Assembly (NCBI GenBank): GCA_009767595.1
Contig: VSDK01011470.1
Span: 283,554-347,553, forward strand
DNA: 64,000 nt
From: Symbiodinium kawagutii
Taxonomy: Eukaryota > Sar > Dinophyceae > Suessiales > Symbiodiniaceae
Reading direction: 5' to 3'
This document shows positions 11,001-21,502 of this stretch, in pieces. Under the pieces are notes generated by a model. The model was not told the DNA's origin and made no database searches. It worked only from the letters and a program-made list of their open reading frames with translations. The translations under genes were made by a program, and so were the position numbers. The stretch's first letter is position 1. Each line of letters starts with the position of its first letter.

Positions 11001-14000
11001 CATCAAACTAATGATTAAATCTACCAATCAGTTTGTATCCACCCAAACCGAAAAGAACCGAAACGCCTTTTGGTTTCCATTCCCCAAGCCAACCATGCAA
11101 CGCCATTCCCCACGCAAACCATGCAACAACCTGCAACTGCCGCCACGCCAGCTCCACGCCACCGAGGTTTGGGCCGAGCTTTGCTGTGGGCCTCGTCGCT
11201 GCTCCCAGTGGGGTTGTGCAGCACCTTGTTTTTGTGGTTTATTACTGTTGTGCGCTGTTAGTTTGGATAGTTTTCAATTATGTTGTTGAAGGTTGTGATG
11301 ATGGGAATCATACTTACAGTATATTGTGATGAATATCATTAAATCATTATACTGATACTTATGTATATGCTGCACAGGTTGCAGGTTGTAGCATTGACAA
11401 ACGGCATTCTCACTAGCAATCATGGGAATCCATGTTGGAACCACATCAGCAGGTGCCAATCTACCTGACTCGCCAATGTGGTTGTTCTCCCAACCTGCAG
11501 CTTGGAAGCCGTGGCTGTGGTTGGCCTTCATGCCCCGGTCATCAGCCGTCTTGGGTACCTAATGGTTCGCCAAGATTCTAGAAGGGCAACCAATGGCAAT
11601 GGGAACTGCAGCATTTCTCAGTGCTGCTGTGCGCAGACCCCTCTTCACCTATGCGATGTTGCGGTACATTGAACTCAAGGTGCACGTGTTGCTGTTGGCG
11701 ATGATGAATTGTTGCAGTTTGTATTTACATCTTTGACTGTGTATGTACAAAGTCATGCACCAACAGCATGGTCGAGACACCTTGAAACCTGTTCGTTGGC
11801 TATTGTCTATCCTCACCTGACAAACCACATCAGTGCACTGTGAGCAGCACATGGCCAGGGTGAGAAAACCTCCAACGAGTTTGGCATGGAAAAAGGTTTG
11901 GTCAGACTCTGAGCCAAGACGCGAGTTGTTTTCCATCTGAGTTGGATTGACGAGACCGAGACCTCTCTAGTTTTCCGCAGCACCACAATGTATGAGCTGA
12001 GCGTTGTTCTAGCTTCTGCAGGCACAGATGACTCAAAGCAGCACTTATTTGCAGCCCTTAGAGGGTGGTCTCATCTTTTTAAATTCACCATTTTCATTTT
12101 GCACATGCCGAGATTGAAGAATACACACACCGCTGCCCACATGCGCAGCTCTCAACATATCCGCATTAATGTTGAAGCACGTTTGACCTAACACCATTCC
12201 CAACAATGTGAGTTTTTGCGGTTGCTCCTTGGGGATGTCGACTGGATGATATCCTGCTTTCTCCCCCTATCAGTGTCCTGGTAAGTCCATGTTGTCGTTG
12301 TTGCTTGCTATTGATTGTCATTCACCAACAATCATCATGCTGATGCTTTGGCTAATTTGAGCATTGTATTGTATTGCATGTTTGTTTGTTGCTATGTGTT
12401 TCTGTAATCACTCTGAGCCACGATTCATTGTTATCAGGCAACCATCGTCGATTTCAATTCTTGATGATTGTCAACCATTTGTGCATTTATACTCAACATC
12501 ACGTTGTTGGTGCACAATTGCGTTGATTCTTAGCCAAGACAATGGTCAGTTGAAAATCCTCTAGTCAATAAGGATCAACCCACCATGATTCGTGAAAGCC
12601 CACCACTATGAACCAAACAACCATTCTAAGCCATTCTAAGCCAACCAAGCCAACCAACCATTCAACCAACCATTCTTAACCAACCAACTCCTTCACCCAG
12701 CCCCACCATCAACTTCCACGAAGTCGTTGGAGCTGCTGAGATTCTTGCGGCTCACGGTATACTGTCTGCCGGGTGCTGAGGAGCTGCCCTAGGGCGAGTC
12801 GGTCACCTGCAAAGACAATCACGACTCGCCAATGTTGACCGCCGTTCGCCATCAGTCATCATCCATACATCCATGATTTGTCATCAATCAACCATGAATT
12901 ACATCCATATTTGAGACATCCATGATTAGTCATCAATGAAAACCAATGAACAATGAACGATGAATTTGTATCACCAATGAACCATCAGTAGTCACAAAGA
13001 ACCATCAGTAGTCATCAATTAGCCAACAGTCAGAAGTCACAAAAAGTATATCGACTAGTATTATAAATGAACACACAATCTGATTAGTCATCAGTGAACC
13101 ATCGGTCACAAAGGACCATCAGTAGTTAACCAACTATGAACCATCGGTCACAAAAACCTCACAAAATCCTTCCAAGAAATCCGTTGAGGCATGGCTTCAT
13201 CGTTGATCTCGACTCGTCCCCAGGTCCTTGGCTTCATTGCGCACCTCTTCTTCTCAGACAGGCGCTGACAGCAGGGCCGAGCCTGGAAGCACGGCAGATT
13301 GCGGCAGTATGGTGAGGCGGTGCCTAGCCAGGGCTTGCCCCCCTGGATAAAAACGATGATGGATAACTAAGTGCTTGGAAATGGTCGAAAATGGTCGAAA
13401 ATAGATTGATAATCATGGAGAATCGATGATGAGCAGCAGTGTGGTGTACAATCGTCGGGCTATATCAGTGAACAATAGTTGTGGTTGGGCATGGTTGAAC
13501 TATTGGGAATATTGGGTCACCGTACCACGGTATGGTTCCATATTCTGCAGCCCTACGGCTGAAGTTGCGAGCAGCACATGGAGAAGATGGCAGCAGCAGT
13601 GCTTCATGATTTGTGTGGTGACAGGTACATGTCAACAGTAGAGTGCGGAGTCGAACTCAGTAGTACACCTCTCAAGCTGCTTGATAAGATGATGCGTTGT
13701 CCACTCTCTGAAAGGGTTTGTTACCGGAAAACCACAACGAAATGTACGAGAATCTAATAGATACATGACAACCAAGAATCTAATTGATTAAACAGATATG
13801 AAAAGATGTGAGTCCAGATTTGGCAACGTTAGTCCTTTCAGCGATCATGGGTGTGCACAAAGGGTCCCTTTGGGACAGCGCCCACAGTGTCTCCTTTGAA
13901 GAGCTGTGGCGTTTGCCACGCAGATCCGAACTTCGACTGCCAACCCGAATTGCGACGGGTCACGCGCATCATCACGCGAGCTGTTTTGAACATACTGGAG

Positions 14001-16316
14001 AAGAATACACAGAACACGATCATTTGGACGAATTTGCGCCACCACCTGCGGAGCCTGCTGAGAAGGTAGAACACGCAGAACATGCAGAACACGCGAAGCC
14101 TGCTGAGAATGCAGAACATGCTGAGAATGCAGAGCATTCGGGCACGCAGGGACACCATGCATTCTCCAATCGTCACTTGCTCTTTATTTCACCCTTCCAG
14201 TGGTTGATGTGTAACAGTGAAACAACGCAACGCACAGACACTTCACTGAGTGACTGAGCACTGATTCCAAACCGGTTTACGACTTGTGTTTCATGCTTTC
14301 AGGGCGTCTGTCAGAGATTTTCATGCTGAGTTCATCTGAATTCTGTCACTTAGGTCACGAGTTTTCTGTTCCTCGGATGCCGAAGTCGGAGGAGTTTGAG
14401 AAACTTTTGCAGAATGAGCTGCAGGAGGAAGTGCCTCAGGAGGTGCCCGCGGGGCCTGACGAGGGATACCAGGACGAAATGCCTCTGGGCGCTGACTATG
14501 AGGAGGGTGCCTACCCAGAGCCGGAGGAGATGCCGGAGATGTCTGAAGAAGGCCCAGGCCTGGGACAAAAACTGGGAGAACCAAAGATCATCGATGCGAC
14601 GGCTGAATGTTGGTATATGTTGGAATATTGGGAGTATTGGTTGCAACTTTGATCCATTTTGTGTACCATCCACCTCGGCCTTCCAAACTGTCCGAATCCT
14701 CAGCGAATTGTGCACAATTCCCAGTTTCAGAAGTGTTCGGTGCTGTTGGAGCACATAAGACATGTTGCATGATTTTGCCTATAGAGTTTAGGTCCTTTAA
14801 GATGTTCGGTTTCAGATTCAGTTCTTGAAACTGATTTCTCCAGGAGCAGAAGGCCAGCTGCCACTGATGGACGAGGACCTCAAGTTGGCAGATAGTCGAT
14901 TTGACAGCAAGGTGTGGATCATTTGGGATTCAGTTGGGATCAGTTGGATCTTGTGAGTGGATCAGTTTGGGTCAGTTTGGGTCAGTTGGATCTTGATTGA
15001 CCCAACAGCCTGGCATTTCGAAAAAAAAAAACACATCGGTAGTGATGAGAGACTCTTTTTCCAACAGGTGGTATCCGAAGAACAATCAGGGTATGCGCTA
15101 GAGTAAAGGATGGGGAATATCCGCAAACCAGTCGCCGTTCCAGCTGGAAAGCTCGATAAAAAATATCGCTCTCTCATCCCGTTGTACTGATTGGCGCACA
15201 TCCTCAAACTAGGAATATGATTGATAATGCTGTTCACGTCGATGGGGCAATATAAACATCAGGATATCAAGGACCTTGATTATCCTTGATAGTGAGATCC
15301 TTGCTCAGCTTATCTATTCAATCCATAAGACTATAACACACTAAACCTTATATAGTTAAACCATGTTAAACCACATTCGCCCCCCTATAACCTTTGTGTT
15401 CAGTTGGACCATGGACGGGTCGCTGGTGTCCGTTGTGCGTCGCTGGGAGGTGGATCCGCAGCTGGATCGCATCGCTGACCAAGTGAATCAAAAGATTGAC
15501 CTCGTGGAGGAGCGGCTCCTAGGCGGGTGGGTCGGTGCTCCCAATTGGGGTACCACAGTTATGGACCTATGGACGTGGAGAAACTCATAGGGGAAACTAA
15601 GGATGAACACTAGGGGTGAGGTCGAGAAAATCTGGGAAGGTGGAAAGATCAGTTGACCTGTTGATCAAGAAGCGGAGGCGGAATCGATACGCTTGTATAC
15701 ACTTGTAGGGTGTTAGTCACATGTTGCCATTGCTTGCTGTCATTGGTGGTACCACAGGGTTCTTCACTGCTGAGCAACCACCAGTTGCCAGATGCCAGCC
15801 CCTGGTTGATGAGCGCAAGTTCATGGTTGATGTTCGACGGTCCTTGTTTGTTGTTTGGTGCCGGTACTAGGCATCATTTGCCATCGTCACTACTATCAAC
15901 CATGACCACCGTGAACTATTTTTGACCACGGTTCTTGACAGTGGTTCTACATTGTTCTACTGTCATACTACAACTTTGTAACTCCTCACCTGGTGCCCCC
16001 AGCTTTGTGCGCAGGCGATCGACTCCAGAACGTGGTGGTGCCTCTGCCTGCTACACCTGCATCAGAAGATGCCAGCTCGGTTCACGTCTTTCTGGGAAGC
16101 CCTACGTCCTCCACTCCTGACGTAGGCTCGCCATTGGACGAAGTCAACCAGCTGTTGCAGAAGGCAACCAACATCCAGAAGGATTTGGTTGCCACATCTA
16201 ATCTGCAGTTGGGTCGAAAAAAACTGCCAGATGTTGTGATGGCAAAGTTCACGCTCCCATGGCTAGAACTTTACCGGCCGGACAAAGCTCGCCGGCCCGG
16301 TCGAGACTTCTTGTGA
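5053..16316 (+). CDS. Proposed multi-exon gene of unknown function
   Basis: I do not recognise the protein. Candidate exons in agreeing reading phases: 5053-5123, 6131-6191, 6876-~6990, 7908-8005, 8473-8602, 8662-8783, 9977-10106, 10557-10588, 11501-11554, 11622-11663, 11981-12064, 12701-12772, 13258-13311, 13551-13624, 13842-14065, 14386-~14575, 14844-14911, 15068-15090, 15404-15522, 16015-16316 (stop 16314-16316). The joins at exons 3/4 and 16/17 are unresolved. The middle part is Ala/Leu-rich and helical in character; the C-terminal third is acidic and Pro-rich. I see no catalytic motif. The first exon contains an in-frame ATG (at 5068) but upstream exons before the retroelement cannot be excluded. 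Donors and acceptors were picked by eye, so single exons may be wrong. Confidence 0.42.
7763..7880 (-). mobile_element. Palindromic short element, family 2
   Basis: An ACATGGCTGTGAGTCAAAAC end and a TTGACCCATGGCCACA end are inverted equivalents. The inside contains GTACCCCTGGTTCCCC and ATTAACCATT, shared with seven or more other copies in the window. It lies inside a proposed intron. Confidence 0.65.
9599..9684. repeat. Inverted repeat / hairpin
   Basis: Arms AGCTCCCCAGCAGATAAATA (from 9600) and its inverted copy ending at 9684 have one mismatch over 21 bases and a ~43-base spacer. The spacer and 3' flank also repeat GGCTGCTA and GACTGTGAAATA in direct orientation. Confidence 0.7.
11501..13624 (+). 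CDS. Exon cluster of unknown gene, middle part
   Basis: Six short exons (11501-11554, 11622-11663, 11981-12064, 12701-12772, 13258-13311, 13551-13624) join mostly in phase 2. They read as a helical stretch with peptides such as LEAVAVVGLHAPVISRLG, AAVRRPLFTYAML, TTMYELSVVLASAG, INFHEVVGAAEILAAHG and ALTAGPSLEARQIAAV. Good polypyrimidine tracts precede 11501, 11981 and 13258. The regularity of the phase is what makes this more than chance open frames. Function is unknown. Confidence 0.45.
13842..14065 (+). CDS. Exon of unknown gene, acidic linker start
   Basis: The acceptor is AGTCCTTTCAG and the donor GAGAAG|GTAGAA. The frame reads IMGVHKGSLWDSAHSVSFEE and later EEYTEHDHLDEFAPPPAEPA. Two frames are open here; this one joins in phase to the acidic exon at 14386. 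Just after the donor lies a GAACATGC/GAACACGC-type short repeat (14067-14140). Confidence 0.45.
14386..14600 (+). CDS. Exon of unknown gene, acidic and Pro-rich
   Basis: It follows a TTTTCTGTTCCTC tract. It reads SEEFEKLLQNELQEEVPQEV then a Glu/Pro/Met-rich stretch (YPEPEEMPEMSEEG). The 3' end is uncertain; a GA donor near 14573 would give the phase required by the exon at 14844. The low complexity suggests a disordered segment. Confidence 0.45.
14844..15522 (+). CDS. Three small exons of unknown gene
   Basis: Exon 14844-14911 reads GQLPLMDEDLKLADSRFDSK after CTGATTTCTCCAG and before AAG|GTGTGG. Exon 15068-15090 reads VVSEEQS after CTCTTTTTCCAACAG. Exon 15404-15522 reads WTMDGSLVSVVRRWEVDPQL and DRIADQVNQKIDLVEERLL, with a probable GC donor (CTAG|GCGGGT). 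All three agree in phase with each other and with the terminal exon. The second part of the last exon has coiled-coil-like heptad spacing. Confidence 0.5.
16015..16316 (+). CDS. Terminal exon of unknown gene
   Basis: A 100-codon frame after acceptor TTTGTGCGCAG runs to TGA at 16314-16316. It begins DRLQNVVVPLPATPASEDAS, passes through a Ser/Thr/Pro-rich part, then a helical segment (PLDEVNQLLQKATNIQKDLV) and a basic end with RRPGRDFL. The opposite strand has stops here, so plus is the better reading. No domain recognised. Confidence 0.55.
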
Positions 16317-17512
16317 GAAAAGGCTCGCGCGTTGAGCTCAAGGCTGAGTTTGATTGATTCCTCGGTGGCACTCAGCAGTCACTTGCCTTGTCCATTTGTT
16401 GCATTGCATTGCAATTATAGAATAAGGAAGGTATAGACTCAATCTTAGATTATATAATTATTTGCAATTGCAGACCATGTTGGAACGAAGAAGGATATAG
16501 AAGCAATGCATTTGCAATCTGCATTGTAGGATTGCACTCCTAGCGGAGCCAGGACCTACGATATACTCTTCCCTTTGACCCCAGCGCCAACCCGTGAGGG
16601 ACCTCATTTCAGCGCTTGACAGCTGTGCATGACTGGTTTGAGTCTCATGCGTGCAGAACCCCCAAGAAAGATTCGGAGACAAAGTTCAGATATCTCCAAA
16701 TGTTTGGTTTCCCGGTACTTAGACGTAATGGATGAATATCAATGAATATCAACTAATGATCACCTCGGTCGAAATTTTGAGATGGAGATTGTCCACCTAT
16801 GGGGACGGGCCAATGTCTGCCATGCACCAAGCTGCCAAGTTCTTCTCATCGTGCGGTACATCTTTTGGTTCATGGTCCGGGCCTGATGAAGTCACCCTTC
16901 AGAGATGCAACATTTTGTCGGCTTTTTCAGGAGGTTTGTTAAAGCAAGTTCCAGTTCCAAACCATACAAACGTCGGCGCTGCACCAATGAGTGGACCATA
17001 CATGTCGACAATGTATGATTTGGATTGATTTTGTGCTGGCATATGGCATATGTTGGCATCTTTCGCATTTTTCATAATTTCCCAATGTTCCACCTTTGGC
17101 ACACCCGCTGACAGGTCTTTGCCGTCAAGTGGTTGGTTGGTCAGCTGCCAAGTGAAAGCGCTCTGTTCCGAAGCGGTTCTGCTTTGCCAATGTTGCTCCA
17201 TGACGGAACAGTCACACCGGTGTTCAATACGGGACCTCAAAAAGTGGTTGCTTTATTTTGAAAATTGAGCAAACTGGTTGAACAACTTTTCTGATCCGAT
17301 TTCGTGAAGAGAGATATGTTGAACATTCTCAAGCAACAGGTTTTGCCATCTTCAACTCCGTCTACAAGCTGATGTCAGCTCCTCAATTTCACAGGCAGAC
17401 GGACACTACAAATACAGTACTGTATGTATTGTACAGGCTTGTCTGTGTTTGAGTCTTGATCTGTGAATGACAAAACATGTGATTACGCTTTGTCGCAGTA
17501 CCACACTCGCAC

Positions 17513-17584
17513 CTTCTCACAATGGGGGACACCCAAATCATCTAATTAAGTCATATAAACTATATTATGGTTTTGAGAACCACC
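17513..17584. mobile_element. Palindromic short element, family 1 (short copy)
   Basis: CTTCTCACAATGGGGGACACCC at one end and GGTTTTGAGAACCACC at the other, with an AAATCATCTAATTAAG core. It borders an exon-like block. Confidence 0.5.
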
Positions 17585-17676
17585 ATTTGCTGATCTCTGC
17601 GGTCAGGACCAACACCCTTGGCACGGATTGTTTATCCGTAGCGCCCAAAACCACGGAAGGGCTACCAGCAATGGCT

Positions 17677-17784
17677 GGGTGTTTCTCAGAATAGGGGTAC
17701 CCCCAAATCATCCAGTTTATTAAGCATTAATAGCAACAAAGAAACCATAGCTTGGGCTTGGGGATTCCCTATATTCAGACACCC
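17677..17784. mobile_element. Palindromic short element, family 1
   Basis: It starts GGGTGTTTCTCAGAATAGGG and ends TCCCTATATTCAGACACCC. GT at one end and CAG at the other fall exactly where splice sites would be for the flanking open blocks. Confidence 0.6.
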
Positions 17785-18877
17785 TCCATAAGGGGGCCCG
17801 TCATGTTGGGACCTTCAACATTCTGAGGCATGAGGACCTGAGAATCATCATGGTGGGTCAGCAAAGTGTCACGGAGATGCAATACTCTTGGACCAGCTGC
17901 ATCCTTAGCCTTCACCTGGTTGGGCTCCATGGACTGTGTAGGGCTGTTGGCCGCCGGGGTTGATGATGACTGCGCGGTTTCCTGCACCAGCAATAGCCAG
18001 CCAGTAATTGCTGGACCTGGAATGAGAACGTTTGGACATTGTTGTCTAGGATGACTGCTCAAGATATCTTCAGGGAAGTTTGAAATCGGAACCTTCAATG
18101 CACTTGGAAAACTGTGGTGCCTCAGTTCTTTTTGTGAATGCCTATTTTATTTGTTTAGTTTTCGGCCTTTGGTGAAAGATCAAACATCATCAAACCAAAA
18201 CCCCACGATGGATACGTTGGATACCTCGTTGGATCTTCCAGTTTTTCGATGGCTCTCCTTTCGAGGCACGGACTGGGGGCAAGATGTCTTGGAATGGGCT
18301 CTGCTGCGACCCTGGCGGAGCGTTGCCATGGAGACATGATCGCGCACAGCCTCTGCGGCAAACCCCTGAGATCAAGACTTCGGAATGGACAATGAGACTC
18401 TTGGCCCCCACAAGTGAATATATCAACATCAACTATATAGGCAAAGCCATTTGGAAGTGCTGTGGGAGATTCTCCACAGGTCGGCCCATCTCTGAATGCG
18501 TCAGATGAGACAGCCGTGAGTCAACGGGCAGGAGGGCAATCTCACAGACCTTGATAGGTATGACATCTAGGATACAAATTGGTGGTTTCTCCCAATTCGA
18601 AAAGCCCAAAATGGTCGTTTTATTGCTATAAATGATTAATACATATACATATAATATATGATCAATAGTGGATTGCTACAAATGACCAATATAAACCCTC
18701 CAATCATCATGGGTCGTTTCACCGAGCTTGGTTGGAGCCAGGTGGTTCACGACCTTCTTTCTCTTCTGCGCAGATACTGGGTGGGGCAGCCAGTCATACC
18801 GCTGAGGGGCCCACCTCACATATCTCTGCTTTCTTGCTGGCAACTACGGTGAATTGCTTCGATTACCACTACTACTA

Positions 18878-18879
18878 GG

Positions 18880-18935
<56 letters not shown>

Positions 18936-18936
18936 T
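18878..18936 (+). repeat. (CTA)n trinucleotide array
   Basis: About 18 tandem CTA/TAC units, interrupted once near the left end. Confidence 0.9.
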
Positions 18937-19654
18937 CGCACCCTGCACTAGTGGGACCACAGTACCATCTATCGCTACTACTACTGCTTCTTCTGATGGT
19001 CGAGAGCGTACAAGTCAAACATGAATCAACCACCCTACCTGCTTATTGGCCACAATTAAGCATGAATCGCCTACTCTTGTTGTTACATAGCCACTATTGC
19101 TTCGATTCGCCGGTGGTAAAATGTTGTAAATGAGGAGCGTTAGGGGGGGCCTTGGGAAACCCAGCCCGGGTGACGCACTGAAATGATTAGCGCACATATC
19201 AACATATGGCATGCATGGGCATGGCATATATCACCGCCCAAGCTGCTGTAGGATGTGGTTCACCTTGGGCTGCACCTTCCTTGGTGTGTCTACTGCGTTT
19301 GTACAGCGCCAGTGAGGGAGCTCAGCTGGCGGGTCAAGCTGATTAGCTGGTGAGCATCATTTGGTTTAAGATCGTAACTCTTATGATCATCTCGTGTAAA
19401 AAACAGTTGATAAGATATTACATATAGTATATGTTTTTTTCTATGATATATTGTTTAATACGTGCGTAGTGAACGGAAAACCCTGTTCTACATGCAATAA
19501 TATGCGAGGCTTGATATCATGGTGGGACATGTGCTCAGCTTGGGATGGCACCGAAGCTGAAACGCTCAGCAGCGAGGTGTGAGGTCTTCACTTTCTGCTT
19601 CGAGGAGAAGTGACCCAGTCATCAATGGGACTGTGACACTGCCAATAGGGGTTC

Positions 19655-19757
19655 CTGAAGCCAGGTTGGGGTAGCCCAAAGTTATTGATGGTTTATGACT
19701 ATACTGGTTTATGAACTGAATGATGACTGGGTGCACCCCTATTTTGAGAAACCACCA
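19655..19757. mobile_element. Palindromic short element, family 1
   Basis: It is bounded by CTGAAGCCAGGTTGGGGTAG and TGCACCCCTATTTTGAGAAACCACC. It fits exactly between two open blocks as a possible ~101-nt intron on the minus strand. Confidence 0.6.
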
Positions 19758-20529
19758 TTTGTCATTTGGACAACCTCCTCAGCCGGACAGACGATTGTGG
19801 AAATGTCGACCTTGAAATACCTGCAAAGTTCAATCTTAAATAGTACAGACCTTGCCACATGGGGGAGCAAGGATAGGCTAGGCGTGGTGTGTTGTCAGAA
19901 GCTGGAAGACAACCAGCACTTCACGCTAATCGCCAGTCAACTTAACGGGTTGGTTTGGTCAAAGTCGCTTGACATGATGCTTACTTATTGCACTGTTCTG
20001 AGCTCAACTCTCATGTGAAACACCTCTCTCAAGTAATGATGGTTTGTCCGGAGATCTTAAGGAGATGTAAAGATGAGAATGACGGGCAAGTAGATGGAGA
20101 TCTAAAGGAGGAATGACATCAGAAGAGGGCGCGCTACTTGCATTGCTGGCGCTATGGAGGACGCTGTGGCCAGAATCCCCGAACGCATGTCTGAGAAGGC
20201 ACACCTCAGAAACGGGCTACACTGCCAGGAGTGGTGGTTGATATGGTCGTGTCCAGTTCGCCATGTTGGTACCTTCTAACCAAGGTGGTACCTTCTAACC
20301 ATCCAAGTCAACATGTTCTAACCGTCCAGCTTTTCAGTTCGCCATTCTCAATCGCGGAACCACCAGTGACTCGGGGGTACACCCTGGCCTAGCATGCGGA
20401 TCCACCACTGACAGAGGCTGCGAGGCGAGGCCCCCAGTATTCCACGTCGCCTCATGGAAGACATAGGACTGATGTCCATTCCACGTGGGTTGTCACCCGC
20501 AAGAATAGATAAAGATCATGTTACATGGG

Positions 20530-20580
20530 GAAATGGCTTGAAATAGCTTGAAATGGCTTGAAATGGCTTGAAACCTTGAA
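20530..20580 (+). repeat. 10-bp tandem repeat
   Basis: Unit AAATGGCTTG (one copy AAATAGCTTG) repeated four to five times, fading into AAACCTTG. Confidence 0.85.
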
Positions 20581-21420
20581 ATTTCTTGAAAGACTGTGGA
20601 CAAGCCATGAGCGGGGGATGGAAAGGAGTTTCAACAGGTGTCCTTCGCAGTTTTGAGCAGTGTTGCACGACCCTCATCTTGGCGGATTGGCTCCAAAACC
20701 ATAGAAATTCAGAACTCGGGTTTGCCTAGGGTCAAAACGACATCAAACCACCCTTGAAAGTGTTGCATGTCCACGGATCCCCACTCTCTTTGGATCATTT
20801 TGGATCTATTTGGTAAGCAAAAAAGATGTCAATCCCTTCAACTGGCCATGACCTCCATGGTTTTCCAAGGGCTGAGGGGATCGGCTACAGGTCTTTTCCT
20901 TCGTGTATGAGAAAAACCCTGTGAAAATCGGCAAGGCGCAGTGGTGCACCAGGTGATGCTGAGGGTTGGCAGTTGCTAAGGTGAATGATCTTGGTGGTTG
21001 CATGGGATGGCAAGATGAGAATTCTTGATTAAATGGGAGAATTACACGATTTCATTTCCCGAGATTGCAGGTCCTCATAGGAAGTACCCCATGTACCCAT
21101 ACCCCAAAATTCCTCCATGAATTTTTCTACCCGATCCCAGGTATGCCATGGTATCCCAAGAACTATTGAATTGTATCCCAAGATTAAAATGGGAATCTGT
21201 ATACCCATGCTTGATAGATCCCCATTTTAATACAGAAAGGTCGCGAAAGGTATTTCAGCAAGCCTGATTTCATGAAATTTGGCGCTCACAACAAACCCCT
21301 CCCTTTTAATAGGGGTACCCCTCTTCTGAGAAACATCCAGCCATTGCTGGTAGCCCTTTTAATAATCAATTATATCACCGTTCTGAATTATTTGATCCCC
21401 ATGTTTTGAAGTCACCGCAG

Positions 21421-21502
21421 GGTCGAGAGATGGCTCGGGAGTTTCCACTGGTTTGGGATCGCGTCTTGGAGTCGATCCCTGAGAGCGACGCCGGACGCTG
21501 CG
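21421..21502 (+). CDS. Possible N-terminal-region exon of glucan synthase
   Basis: After GAAGTCACCGCAG the frame reads REMAREFPLVWDRVLES then IPESDAGRC. Plant and fungal family members carry a segment of the type F-x2-x-W-N-x-I-x3-R-x2-D upstream of the catalytic half, and FPLVWDRVLESIPESD could be its counterpart. The similarity is short and the alternative frame and strand are also open. Confidence 0.3.

Noticed and set aside
13808-14257. Continuous 149-residue ORF through the GAACATGC repeats
   Set aside because: The part after 14065 is repeat translation beyond a good GT donor; only the first part is kept as an exon.
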